From assembly GCA_013368375.1 (NCBI GenBank), contig JAACJP010000006.1, positions 868,001 to 932,000 of the forward strand: 64,000 nt of DNA, in the 5' to 3' direction. Origin of the DNA: Tricholomella constricta (lineage: Eukaryota > Basidiomycota > Agaricomycetes > Agaricales > Lyophyllaceae). How positions within the stretch are numbered: position 1 is the stretch's first letter; the number at the start of each line of letters is the position of its first letter. Positions 1 to 11,909 of this stretch are shown here, piece by piece. A program made the position numbers and the translations under genes. A model generated the notes under the pieces. That model ran no database searches. It saw only the letters and a program-made list of their open reading frames with translations, and was not told where the DNA came from.

Positions 1-3000
1 GCGGGCGCGTTGCGCAGAGCGTACTCAGACACCCAACTGTCGTCCGCCGGATCGTACCCCTTCCAGCGAATCAGGTACATTCGCCGGTTGCCTTCTTTGC
101 GACTTGTTAGTTTGTGTCCCAGTATAGCTTCGACTTCGTATTCTTCAGAAGCTATGAAATCGCGCGTAGGAGGCAAAGTGGTCCGTTCCCCAAATCGTTC
201 GTCCGACGGAGTGTACTTGCGTAGGTGTTCAATATTGAAAATAGGATGCATGGGGTAGGAGTCTGGGAGTCTGAGCCGGTAGACCATGGGGTTTACTTTC
301 TCCATTACTTCAAACGGCCCGACGTGTCGTTGAATGAGTTTTCTCCCGGTTCCTTCGACGTCGACTAGTTCTAAAGAATGGGGATTCACTAAGGCCCAAT
401 CCCCTTCTTTGAATTCCACTAGAGGTCGTCGTCCTTTATTGTACGCTTTAGCTTGTCTCTCTTGAGCCAATACTACAGCATCGCGTGCATTCTTTCGGTG
501 TAGCTCTAATTCCTCCATAAAGTCCTCGCTCCTTTGACTAGCGACAAAGGGCCTGGAAACGGGGTCTACTGCATGGGCTACGACACTGGTAGTGGTCTGT
601 GGTTTGTAGCCCATCAGCAGGAAATTCGGTGCGTACGTAGTCGAAGAATGTACAGCTGAATTGTACGCATGGGCCAAGGCCGTCAGCCATTGAGCCCAGG
701 AGGATCGGTCGGTAGCCACGTAAGCTCGCAGCATTTGTTCGATAGTCGCGTTCAGGTTTTCGGTCTGACCATCGGTTTGGGGGTGATGCGCAGAAGACAA
801 GGCCATAACGCTACCGTAGCTTTCCACTACCGATCTCCAGAATGCTGTGGACCATCGTCGATCACGGTCAGCGATTATTCGTTCGGGTAATCCGTAAACA
901 TTCGCTACTCGGTCTACGAATATTCGCGCGAAACCTTCTTGTGATAACGTTTCGTGCGTGGGGATGAATAACCCGTACTTCGTCAACTTGTCAACGATGA
1001 CTAGGACGGCCGTATACTTCAGTTCCCCAGAAGGGGGCAGACCCGTAATTAAGTCCAGGGAAACTGTAGCGAAGGGTCTGGAAGGGACGTGTGCTGGCCT
1101 GAGTCCCCCCATTTTTCCTAAGCGGCTGGTCTTGGTTTTCTGGCAGACGTCGCAGGTTGCCACAAAGTCATGAGCGTCTTTGGACATCGTAGGCCAGAAG
1201 AACAGTTCTTTAAGGCGAAGTAGCAACCTCCGAGATCCTTCATGAGCTCCTTCAAACGGAGACTCATGTATCCATTTCAGAATGAAGTTTATTTGTTCTT
1301 TTGGAACACAGAGTCGAGTATTCCAATCCGCGTCCACGAAATAGAGCAATCCGTTACCGCCTCGTTGGAAACGAGATGGAGTGAGGAGTTTTTGGGCGTT
1401 GGGTACTTCTTCGGGATATTTTTTTGCGAAGTAGTTATCTTCGGGATACGCTTTGCGAAATCGTTCAACTAAGTCGGGGTGTATGGATACGAGTAGATGA
1501 GATTTTTTATCCCAGTCGTCATCTACCGCTCCCAAAGGTTTTCGGATTCCAATGGGATAGGTCCAATGGTCCCCCTCCGGGAAAGGGAGGTCAGCGATTG
1601 GATCTGCATTCCCTTCTCGATTGTCTTCCGAGGGCTTTCCCCGTGGTTCAGCTGAAGTTTCACCATCGCGAAAGTTTGTATCTCGCTGGTTAACCGGAGC
1701 TTCACCATCACTGGAGCCTTCTCGTCGGTTTGCTTTCGCGACACCGTTCCGAGTTTGGACAGCCGATGTTTCTTTGTCTACGACTTCCTCCCACCACCAT
1801 ACAGAGAAGGCGGCTTTCTTAGCGGGAGCGAAAGTGCCGGCGTCTTCTGCGGTTTGAGCGGCGGTTTGGGCAGCTTCATCTGGAATGATGGGGGAAATGT
1901 CGTCGCGGACCGGGGAGTTATGGGGCGGAGTCCTAGGCAGCCTCGAAAGGGGGTCCACATTAGAATGGACTCTGCCGGGTCGGTGCACTATCTTGAGACC
2001 CGGGTAGGCTGCATATACAGCCCCCCACGCCGCTAACCTCCGGTTTGCGTTTTCGTACACGCGCGCCCATTGCAAGGCGGCATGGTCCGTGATTAAAATA
2101 ACCGTTTCACCTTCGATGAATGGTTGAAATTTCACAAGAGCTTCCTTGGCTCCGAGGGCTTCCCGTTCCGTGGCACTGTAATTGCGCTCCGCGGGTGACA
2201 GGGTTCTGCTCCAGTAACAAATCACTCGCTCCACGCGTACGACCGTAGAGTCCAGAGTCTCTGCCCACGATACTGGGCCCAGTCGTTCGTCCACATCTTT
2301 AGTGAGGGTGGGTACCAAGGAGGGTATGATCACGCCTTCCGACCAAGCGCGGGACAAGCGGTCGTACATGGGAGTGCCCTTCAAGTCCCGGACGGACATC
2401 GACTGAACTTGCTGCAGACTCGCGCCGAGCGCAAAGTCCGACGCATCGGTGTAAAGGCGGTACGGCGCCCCTCGTTCTGGGTGTCCAAGGACTGGAGCGT
2501 TGGACAAGGCAGTTTTAATTTGCCTGAAAGCGAGTTCATGTTCAGCCGTCCAAGACCACTTCACTCCCTTCTTTAATAGAGTGAATAAAGGGGTTGCCAG
2601 GAACGAGTAATGAGGCACATAGGCGGAGAAGTAAATCACCATGCCGAGGAATTTCTGAAGATCCGCTATGGAGCGCGGACTAGCGAGGTCCATGATGGCG
2701 CTAACCTTTTCCTGATGCGTGGATAGCCCGAGTCGGGACACTTTCTGTCCTAATAGTAGGATAGAGGCGTACCCGACGAAGCATTTCGCTGGAGAAAGGG
2801 TAATCCCTGCAGTTGAGATGGCGCTGAGTACTCGGTCAAGGTGAACTAAATGTTCTTCCCAGGACTTCGAAAACACTACGATATCATCGATGTATACCAG
2901 AGTGAATAGCCACAAGTACGGAGCGAGTACTCCTTGCATGATGCGTTGGAATATAGAAGGCCCGTTGCGGAGGCCAAAGGGCATTCGTTTGAATTGAAAT

Positions 3001-6000
3001 AGTCCCAAATGGCATCGAAACGCCGTGCGCTCCTTCGCGTCGTCCGCCATTTCCAACTGAGTGAATCCAGCCAACGCGTCAAAGGAAGAGAGCACTTGAG
3101 AACCCGACAGGGTCTGAATAATTTCGGATTGCCTCGGGATAGGAAATTCATCCGGAATGGTTTTGGCGTTCAACTTTCGGTAATCCACAACCAGTCGAGG
3201 CTTCCCATTACGGTAGACTACCACAACAGGGAAACCCCAGGGGCTCCGGGAAGGTTCGATAACGTCCGCTTCAAACCAAGCAGTGATCTGTTTATCGATC
3301 ACTTCTCGTTTAGCGGGCGATGCCCCGTACATGGGAATCGAAATGGGTTGAGTGCCCGGTTGCAGGGGTACGTCGACGCGAGCGTCTACTTTACCGAGCC
3401 GACCATCCAATCCGAAGGCGTTGCGGTTCCGTCGCAGAACTTCCAGTAGCCGGGGTTTTACGTCCTCGGGAATGTCGGGGCCCAAGTTCACCAAACTCGC
3501 GATGTCTCCGAGCGCAGGCTCGTCAGGCAACGCGGTGGTTTTAGGACCCCAGTCATCGTCAGTAGCTAGACGATCGTCTTCCGTAGGAGTTTCAGTCGGA
3601 CTAGCGTTGGCCAGGTCCTGTGCCCTCAATGATCCTTCTATGACCGTCTTCAAGGTTTCCGCTGACGCGGCATACTTTTCCCATTGGTCGGGATCAGAAG
3701 GCTTGTCGGCGAATTTTGCTGGATCTTTTAAATACCCGACTATATCGCCTTTACGAATGTACCACGGAGTAGTGGAAGGGTTGGCGATCGGGAGGTATGC
3801 ATGATGCCTGTTAATCCAGGTCGACGGCGCAGCCATCACGCTGACATCTGGACGACCTATGACTACCTTTTCGACGATCCAATCATTCCTATCACCGAAT
3901 TCCGCAGTAACCGGAACGTTGTGAACGGATCCGGCGCTTATAAGTTTGTCTTCGGCCGCTAGGACGGGGGGATCGGTCAGACCGAAATCCCTGTCGCGCA
4001 CTCGGCCTCGTCGAACGGCTTTCGTTCGAACGAAGGACTGGACTTTAAACGCCTTTCGGATTTCAAAGCCCAAGTCGACCGACTGCGCTGATGAGGCAGG
4101 AATGACCAAATCTGAATTGCCCACGAGAACTTCACAGTGCCCCGTTACGTGTCGGGTTAATCCCAACTCGTAAGTAGTCTGGAAGTCTTCGCCTAACAAT
4201 ATCGGTACTTTCATATCGCGAACGACATACGCTTCGAGGTCGAAGCTTACCACTCGGTGATCAGCTGTCTCCGCGAAGAGTTTCGTCTTAACGTAACCTA
4301 AGACCTTAGCTTGGCCCGTAAGATGGTATAATTTGATTCGAAGACCATCTTTAGGATCCGCAATCCCTGGGATTGACCTCCAGAATTCTTCGGAGATGAG
4401 CGTTATGTCGGCTCCCGAATCAAGACGTCCTTGGACAGGTTCAGATTCTATGGAGCCCACGCGAGCTCTAATGTGTAACGCTCTTGAGCCTAAGGATCCG
4501 AGGCCGTCAGGGAGAGAACGAGCCTTTCTAGCAGTGACGATCTCTACGTATGACGGGGGAGGATCAAGATCCTTTGTTTTCGAGGTGGTTTCGTCGCCGG
4601 TCGATGTTTCCTTTAGAGATTTCTTAGCCACCTTTCGCTCAGCGAACATGACCCTTCTCCTGTAATTCCGGTTTTCACCGTAAAATGCACTGGGGAAGGC
4701 GTCCGAGAGATGAACGTAGGGGGCTTCTACTTCGGAGGACTTTTCTTCAGACTCAGAGTAAGCGGAGGAAGCGGCATTGGATTCAGCTAGCATAGCTACG
4801 TATTCTCTATCACTTTCGTTGATTACCGATAGATCAACCTCCACTATTATGAGGTTAGCGGAGCGCATAACGTCCCATCGCCCGTAGTGAGGGCAGTCCC
4901 TAGCGAAGTGCATAGGGCTAGTACAGATGTAGCAGGAGCCGTTAGGGCGTCTATCGCTGGAGACACTATCGTCCCTAGTGAAAGCGTATCCCTTCACGGT
5001 TTTCCCTTCTGGCCACGGAGGTTTCTTATCGTTTGAAGATCGATTTCTATTCGTAAATCTTCTATCCGCCGCATTGGCGTCCTTGGCCTCTTCTTCGGGA
5101 GCCGGAGGTTCATCAGTCTCTTCCGTTGCTTCGTCCGTCACCGCTTCCGCGACGTTAGCGTTTCGTCGAGCGGGGTTCCGGAAGAAGGAACGAGGATTGC
5201 GGATTTTCTCTGCTAAGCTCCATGCTCCGACCAAGCTCTCAGCCATGCGCGTAGCCGTGGCCATTAAGACTAAGATTGAAGGGCACAAGTTCTCGTTAAG
5301 GATGTTATCCCATTCGGTAGGTTTAGTTCGAAGAACTCGAGCTACTACAATGGGCCCGTCCCGGTCTTCGGGGTATAAGAAAGAGTGATATCGAATGCGT
5401 CTCTGCAAGTAGTCGATAGGCATTTCTTTATCGTGGTTCGCTTGTCTGAACCTCATCTCTTCGAACTCGAATGTGCGGGCGCGGACCCAATTATCGTCGA
5501 GGAATTGGTATCGAATGGCCAGTAACATGACTGTCCAATCGCGGGATAGTTCGACCCGAATATTCTGGGGGAGTGCATCCCACCAGTCGAGTACGCGTCC
5601 GGTCCAGTTAGACGGGGCTAGCTTAGCTAGTCCTATTCGCATTTTGTTACTCAAGTCCGCCAGTTTAGCCATAGAACTAATGTAACTTAAGGCGGACTCT
5701 CCCATTCCGTCCCATGAAGGTATAACGGTAGAGTTCAATTTGTTGTTGAGCTGCCACTCCTCGATATCCCAATCGGAGTCTTCAGGAAGGTTTCCGTTCC
5801 CGTTCGAGCCGTCTGGGTTGGAGCCTCCGCCACCGCCGCCCCCACTAGGCGGGTTACCAGGATTTCCGCCTCCGGGGGGTTCCCCGGGGCCACCTCGGCG
5901 TCCGGGATTACCTCCGCTAGGATTTACGCTGCCCGGCGGGTGGCCGGACGAGCCACCTCCACTGCCTCCTTTCTTGTCACGACCGGGAGGGCCGATTCCT

Positions 6001-7749
6001 AACAAGTCGAATAAAGAACCGGGTGGATTGTGGGGAGCGTTCCTGTACGCATGACTGGTCCAGGCAGTAGGCGGGGGAATTAATGTGGGTTGAACGGAGT
6101 AGTTCGCCGATTTAGTTCGAGCGTCGGGAGGTATCGTCAATGGCCCCCCATTCCCAGCATTAGCATTGTTCGACGCTGCCGTAGTAACGGATCCTACTCT
6201 TTCGAAGGAAGAAAGAGTTCCTACTCCAGGTAAGGAAGAAACGGTGTGTTTCTTCGCTATGTTCGATATGGACTCAGGAAGCTCGAAACGTAAATTCCGA
6301 GCCGTGGAGATAGTAGGGAACGGTGGGTTCTCAGATCTGGAGGAACCGTCGCCATTTGTTATCTTCTCGCGTTTGTGGTAATAAGCGTTCTTAGCTTTAA
6401 CCTCTTCATCCCGTATAAGATTTAGCTGCGCAGAGTAAAGCGAGTTCCCTTCATCGAGCTGATAATCCGGTCGAGCAGTGAGTTTGCGGAGTTCAGTCCT
6501 GGGGGAGTGCAACCCGAAGATCGATCGGAGGGAAGTACGCGTAGAATTATACGAGCTGACGGAGTCCACGTCTTCAGGGCGATTAAATATACGATCCAAA
6601 CTCTTGAAGAAGTTTCGGATGTGTATGGCCGCAGTCTCGGTTCTCCTCTGAAAGAGGGTCACCGTCAACAGTACGTCCTTGCGATGGGGATTCCATCCCA
6701 GCGATCGTAATAATTTGAAGTCCGGATCGAGCTTAAATCTATTCTTTAATCCTAGGCAAAGGAATTCGGCAAAGGCGTGAAGAATTTGATGTACCGCGAG
6801 AAGCAGCTGGGCGATCTCCTCGAGCCTCGGCTTGTTGAGGGAGTACATTCGTGTGGCTCCGTCTCCGTACTGTACCAGCTCGTCCACAGATAGCTTTAAC
6901 TTCTGGAATTCTTGTATGGCGGAGCTGAGGTTCATCCACAATAAATCGTTATGTGGGGCGGTCCAACGAATTATTAAGTCCCGGACGATGTCCGATTCCG
7001 CTCTGTTTCGTCCCGGAAGTAGACCATCCACTCCTCCGAATTGGGTTATGGGGTCGTAATCCACAGAGGGGTCGAAGTCCGGATGATATCGGTAGTTCGA
7101 ACACGAGATGGGTTCATCTCGAATGGCCAGATCTTGAACGGCGGGTAGGCCTTCGAATACGAGGGAATGTGTATCGTATCCCGTCGGTTTCTTGGGTCGC
7201 TCCGTGACATTGGAATCGGCGTCGGAGGGGTTCTCAGTCGCTTCTGACGGAGCGGGCGACGGAGTAGGGTGATGTAGGTAACCCAGAGACGGCACGGTCG
7301 ACACGGAGTGTTCATCTTCGGACCTGAAGCTGGCTGAGCTAATCGTTTCGGTGGGGAAGTTTCCCGGAAGGTGGGGAGGAGGATCGTGGGTTTCCGCGCC
7401 GTTGCCACCACTGAACCTCGGTTCGTGGATTTCTGTAACGTTGCCACCACTGAACTTAGCCTCCAGTTCGAGTAGAGGACCTTTCCCGGCGGGGAGGTAG
7501 GGACCTTTGGCTTGTCGCTCCGGATCAGGTACTTCCTCGATCGAGGGGGAGCGGTCACGTTGTCCTCGAGGGCTTCGATCCTTCTCGGTTTCCTCACCGA
7601 CGGAAGGGACAGTTTTCGATAGAGGACTCTTAGCGGGCAAGGCAGCGGGGGTACTCCCAGAAGCTAGTCGGGGCGACACGCGCTTAGTTCCAGTTGGAAC
7701 GGCTACTCCTCTGGCGGGCGAGACGCCTAAGGAACGTTTGGGCGGCATA
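1..7749 (-). CDS. Ty3/gypsy chromovirus Gag-Pol polyprotein, single frame, C-terminus cut by window edge
   Basis: I read this frame from the ATG at 7749 to position 1 without a stop: 2583 codons. It encodes the whole retrotransposon polyprotein. In order: a gag region with a Gly/Pro-rich stretch (about 5830-6010), a CX2CX4HX4C zinc knuckle near residue 938 (CYIC..H..C), a retropepsin DSGAD near residue 1110, reverse transcriptase with YIDDI near residue 1619, RNase H (TDASDFA near 1768, later SATEREAL and TDHAAL), integrase with a CDVC zinc pair and a D..D..E core (SLDL, ADRD, QTEN, about 2232-2331), and a chromodomain (residues about 2535 to the end) ending with RRMYLIRWKGYDPADDSW. Gag and Pol share one frame, unlike the element at the right end. 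About 50 residues are inserted in RNase H between the DASDFA motif and the YWSRTLSPAERNY segment. The intact frame suggests recent activity. The call is certain; the subfamily is not. Confidence 0.95.
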
Positions 7750-8117
7750 TCGCTATCGTAACGTAGTCCTCTCGCCGTCTTCTCCTTTTTATGGTAGCGT
7801 AAGCGGGAGAGCGGAGACTCTTGTGATAATGTTCCTAGGGGTAGCGAGATCCGAAACACTTGGAATTTCGTTTTGAAGTTTTCATGACTGGCCAAGAGTT
7901 ATACGCGAGGGCAAATGGGGGAGAGCATGTGCAGACTGAAATTGAATTTGCAAAAGAAAGAGATCCGTCGGCCGACGACGGTAGGTAGATCGTTCGTACC
8001 AAACGACAGATCGCGCGTACGGTACGATGGATCGTCATCGTGGCTTTACAGGGCAGGACTTCACTTCACTTGATTGAAGTCCGCGGTGCCCCCACCATTG
8101 TGATACCGAGTCCGAAT
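7750..8117. other. Upstream flank of the left Ty3 element (leader / probable LTR part)
   Basis: This stretch lies directly upstream of the Gag-Pol start on the minus strand and holds no credible gene. It should contain the primer binding site and part of the 5' LTR. I could not fix the LTR ends because the partner LTR is outside the window, and I found no convincing tRNA-complementary primer site. Confidence 0.4.
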
Positions 8118-8474
8118 ACTTCTCATGAGGAGAAGTCCTGCGAGCAGCCCGGGTCACAGCGCTCTCGTGGGGCGTTCCCCGGGCTAGAGAGCGGGATGGG
8201 AGCTCTGGTCACAGCTCTCCGTTGGAGGCGTTCCCATGAGCTCCAGGGGCGATCGGGTCACAGCGCTCCAGCGGTGGCGTTCCCCGATCGTCGTGATGAG
8301 AGAGAAAGAGAGAGGGAGAGAGGGAAGAGTCGGGTCACGTCACTAGTGCGGAGCGTGACCCGGATGTTCCCGAGCTGTGTCACCCTTAGCTAGGGGAGGT
8401 TTGACCCACCTCTGGGCTCTGTAAGCCTGAGAAGGCGAGCGTTGACCCGGCTCTGGGTCCTAAGCCTAGGAGGT
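8118..8474. repeat. Array of hairpins and short tandem repeats, probable LTR or leader of the left element
   Basis: This is a dense block of structured repeats. A short inverted repeat lies at 8118-8136. Three units follow, each with a near-identical core (GGTCACAGC..GGCGTTCCC) but enclosed by a different inverted repeat: AGCCCGGG/CCCGGGCT (8146-8153, 8178-8185), GGAGCTC/GAGCTCC (8199-8205, 8238-8244) and CGATCGGG/CCCGATCG (8250-8257, 8283-8290). After a GA-rich microsatellite (about 8299-8325) comes a fourth hairpin, CGGGTCACG/CGTGACCCG (8331-8339, 8354-8362). Two diverged tandem copies beginning TTGACCC and carrying CTCTGGG fill about 8400-8474. The position upstream of Gag-Pol suggests LTR or 5' leader RNA structure. 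No protein is supported here. Confidence 0.6.
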
Positions 8475-8676
8475 GGCGGAGAGCCTCGTTCGTTGCATAG
8501 ACTTTACTAGGGTAGTCGGACGAACAAGACAAGATGATGATGGTATATTAGATGGCGAGTCCATAAGGGACTCGCGTGATATATGCAATATTTGTACGTA
8601 TGTACAGATGGTATGTAGAGTTGATATATACGGGTGCCGGGCCGGTCGCGCACGCTCCATGGTGGCGCATCCGTCG

Positions 8677-10342
8677 TCACACCGCTGCTGTGGGGACGAC
8701 AAATTCGTCCAGGGTACCCTGGCGACGGGGTCGCCGGGGCGGCCCTGCAGTGGGGGCCACAGGAGTCACCTGTGTGGCTGGGTTAGTGGGCAGACTATGC
8801 TCAACGCGGGGTCAGTGAACTGGTGTGGAGTTGGAGAGCTTGGGGGGTGCCGCGGTCCATGTCCAGGCTTCGCCCGTAGGGAAGAAGGGCATGCTGTTTT
8901 CTGGGAATCGTGTTTCCAGGTCATCACATAGCTTCTTGAACATGGGGCAGCTGCGAGAGGAACTCGAGTGTGAGGAGTCTGGGCCGCATGACACGCACCG
9001 GGGAGTAAAGTTGGATGGGCATTCAGTGGTGGGATGCTCCGTGCTCGCGCAGGAGGCACACCGCTCGGGGCCCTGGCACACATTCCGGATGTGGCCAAAC
9101 AGCTGGCATTTATTGCAGCGGATCAGTTCTTGGAGGTCCCTACGGACTGTTACTACATGGTCTTTGACAAAGACGCGGCCCTGGAGGAGCTTGTTAGCGT
9201 CATCAGCATTAGCACAAACCACCTTGAGTGAGGCAACAGTCTGCTTTGGGGACCGGCGGTCGACCCATTTGAGCCACGTCACTGACACGATGGACTTCGG
9301 GGAGAGGTCATTATTGAACTCGATGCTGTCTCGATGGTCCTCGAATGCGGGGTCGAAGGTGCCTCTGCAGGGTATGAATCTGAAAATCAGATTGTGAGCT
9401 TTGGCCTTTACCTTCGCAGACGGCCCCAGGTGGGTCCGTAGGAGGTCCAGCTGGGGGTCGTTGGCATAAAGACGGAGCCTGTGGGCAGATTCAGCAGAGT
9501 CCATCTCGAAGAGGTATGCGCCTCTATCAAGCGATGAGATCCCTCGGATGAGGGTTTTTGTCCCAGGCTCCGGCGTTAAGTCTCCTTCATCAGCGGTGAT
9601 GTAGCCATTGGCAATCAATGTTGAGTCAATGCTTGCGAGGTCCTTGTTCAACGCTTCACGGAGGAGGTAATTTCCGGTGGGAGAGCAGTCAGTGGGGGCC
9701 AAATCATCGTCGGAGTTAGCCTCGACAAGGATGGTCTGGGCGGCGCGCAGGGGGCATTGCTGAAGATGGCTTTGTTGATCCGGGGTGGATGGGTTGAAGG
9801 TGACGGTAGGGAGGGAAGGGAGAGGGGAGGGGCGGTTGTTGGAGCTGGCTACAGAAGCCCAGGAGGGCTGGGTGGGGGGGGGCAGTGGAGGTGGACATCT
9901 TTGAGGCCAGGGTGTTCAGTGTCGCGGTCACATCGGCTACTTGGGTGGAGATGGTCTTGAGGGCAAGGGTGGTCTCCGCCTGTTGGGTGTCAGTGGCAGA
10001 GGTAAAGGCAGCAGATGACGTCAGTTTATCAGTTGCCTTCTCGAGATGGCTGAGTGTCTTCGTCGCAACCGCGTCGGCTAGGGCATCAGATACACTGTCA
10101 ATGATGTCATCTTCAAGGAGGAAAGCTACCGCAAAGATAGCATGTTTGGCATCCGTCCTTGACTCAGTGGACTTGTTGGAGATGTTCAGGGCAGCGGTCA
10201 TCAGCACGCGGACGAGCTTCGCGTGGTCATATGTGTCTCCAGCGAGGACCCAGCCCTTCAGGTCGAGCCATTGTCAGGCTTCGCGAGCATTTTTCACTGG
10301 CCCGTTTTCACCAATCATCAGGGTGCTGATGTCGGTTTGGGA
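8677..10342 (-). pseudogene. Tad1-like LINE ORF1 (Gag-like) remnant, frameshifted and with premature stops
   Basis: This is a Gag-like nucleic-acid-binding protein of a non-LTR retrotransposon. The C-terminal half has three cysteine-rich knuckles (CNKC..H..C, CASC..H..C, CVSC..H..C; about 8905-9100), and its last residues include RQGTLDEFVVPT, which I recognise as typical of Tad1-clade ORF1 ends. The N-terminal half has a helical, coiled-coil-like region followed by a Pro-rich linker. Three lesions kill it: an in-frame TGA at 10274-10276, a frame change at a run of nine C on the coding strand (9874-9882) and a TGA at 8812-8814, after which the same frame continues to 8677. A TAG at 10343-10345 closes the frame upstream, so the true start is not identified. 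No ORF2 with endonuclease or reverse transcriptase follows. Confidence 0.8.
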
Positions 10343-10545
10343 CTATAAGTGACATGGCAGAGCCGGGTCCCAGCCTGGCTGGCACCGTTGGCGTCGGGCT
10401 TCGGCAGAGGCCTGGCATTGAAAGCCATGCCGGGGAGCATGCTGGGAGAGAGAAAAGCAGGGGGAAGAGTGTTGGATTGGTATAGTGGCGAGAAGGCTGG
10501 GGTAAGGAGGGGATTAGGAAGGGAATGTAGCGTACTCGAGCAGCA

Positions 10546-11441
10546 ATGACCAGGACCCCAGAAGGGATGATGGAGATCAAGGATCAAGGAGCTCACCAAT
10601 CATCCCCAGGCATCTTCTTCTTCCCTACCTGCTTCTGCTGGCATGAATCCATCCACTCCTGCTTCTACCAATGCTCCCGTTATCCCGCCTCAAGCCATGC
10701 ACCCTCGCTGTTCAAACTGTGGTGCCATTGGTCATGTTGCCAGAAACTGTTGGGAGCCAGGTGGAGGTGATGTCGGAGGCCGTAATCATTACCTTGCTGC
10801 CAACTCTCCTCGTCCTCGCACTCTATTACCCCTGATACACCACTTGAACCCATCATAGAGTCTATTGAGCCTGAAATTAAATCGGCTACTGTGCCCCTTT
10901 CCTCTTATGCACCACCTGATGCCTCTTCCCCTGCCATCCCGGATACTGCGCTGTATTTGGACTTTGTGAATGCCATTAGCCTGATCATTCTCACATCATT
11001 AGCAGACCGTTTCAATGCCATCCTCGATTCTGGTTGTACAGTGCATGTTATTTGCGATCAAAATTTTTTTTGGACTTATATCACTATGCTGGCAGTCCCT
11101 GTTGGTACTGCAAACTGCAGGACACTTGAGACCTTGGCAAAAGACGAAGTCCATTTCCGCGTCACTCTTGATGGTCTAGCGCAAATTAGCTCTCACCAAG
11201 ACTGTCTCCACGATTAGTCTTCAAGGAAAATGTCACATCCATTCACTTCCCGGACAATACCCATCACCTCCATAAGCATTCCTGGATACCTACTTTGGAC
11301 ATGATGGCAGATATACTTACCAAAATTTTACCTCTTCCCCTTCACCTTAAATTGGACTCTTTCCTTTGCCTTCTTCCTTATCCTAAAATTCCTTTCATTT
11401 CTTTGCTTTTGCTCCTTCCTTCTTCCGCGATGATGGGGTTA
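10546..11441 (+). pseudogene. Ty1/copia Gag-Pol remnant with large internal deletion
   Basis: Pieces of a copia polyprotein occur in the right order but in three different frames. A zinc knuckle RCSNCGAIGHVARNCW lies at about 10703-10750. A retropepsin segment, AILDSGCTVHVICD followed by a diverged tail, lies at about 11017-11190. The very end of a copia polyprotein, DMMADILTKILPLPLHLKL, lies at about 11298-11355. Integrase, reverse transcriptase and most of RNase H are missing, so the middle of pol has been deleted. The piece ends just before a sequence that looks like a copia LTR. It is non-functional. Confidence 0.75.
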
Positions 11442-11724
11442 TGTTGGCCCGGTTATTCTCATCGCTTATATCATCAGTCGCACGTGACTTCCGATACCTT
11501 TTGCCTCCGTGCCTACGCCTGCATCCTCAGTCGTCTTTCTTCACTACTACAATGCTGAGGATGTAAATGATATCTCCAGTCACTATTATTCTTACTGATA
11601 GACTTGTAGTTCTTACTTGTCCTATTCTAGGTACATAAATATAGTCATCTTTCTTCATTATTACGACGCTGAGGATTTTTTACTTGTCCTATTCTATGCC
11701 ATCAAGTAGTTTGTAACGTCCTCA
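11442..11724 (+). repeat. Probable 3' LTR of the copia remnant
   Basis: The stretch starts TGTTGGCCCGG right after a purine-rich ATGATGGGGTTA (a plausible polypurine tract) and the end of the copia pol remnant. It ends near TAACGTCCTCA, giving TG...CA ends and about 283 bp, a normal copia LTR size. An AT-rich TACATAAATATA lies at about 11632. The 3' boundary is a guess because the matching 5' LTR was not found. Confidence 0.5.
11530..11697 (+). repeat. Imperfect direct duplication inside the copia LTR
   Basis: Two copies of a roughly 34-bp block, GTCRTCTTTCTTCA followed by YTAYTACRAYGCTGAGGAT, lie at 11530-11563 and 11644-11677. Each is followed by TACTTGTCCTATTCTA, at about 11613 and 11681. 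This is a local duplication with divergence and a length change between the copies. Confidence 0.65.
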
Positions 11725-11909
11725 GCACTCTTCCAATGAACAGGCTATGGATTCTACTGAAGGTCAGTGTACGATCAGATTGGCGCTGCGTAGCGAGCAA
11801 AACTTTCCTCCATATTGCGGATTCTAGGCATACATCAGATAGAATTAGCATCGCGAGAACTAAGATAATTTAACTACAAAGATACAGCACATGAGAAGAG
11901 AAAAGCTGC
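11725..11909. other. Intergenic stretch between copia remnant and UBP12-like gene
   Basis: I see nothing coding here. It is the 3' flank of the minus-strand deubiquitinase gene and the edge of the transposon island. Confidence 0.5.

Noticed and set aside
8118..8474. CRISPR-like array
   Set aside because: There are only three core units with inverted-repeat flanks, no regular spacers, and the setting is a eukaryotic retroelement leader.
8812..9702. Treating the 296-codon CCHC frame as an intact host zinc-knuckle gene
   Set aside because: The same frame continues past the stop to a LINE ORF1-type C-terminus, and its upstream half lies in another frame across a nine-C run; it is a broken LINE ORF1.
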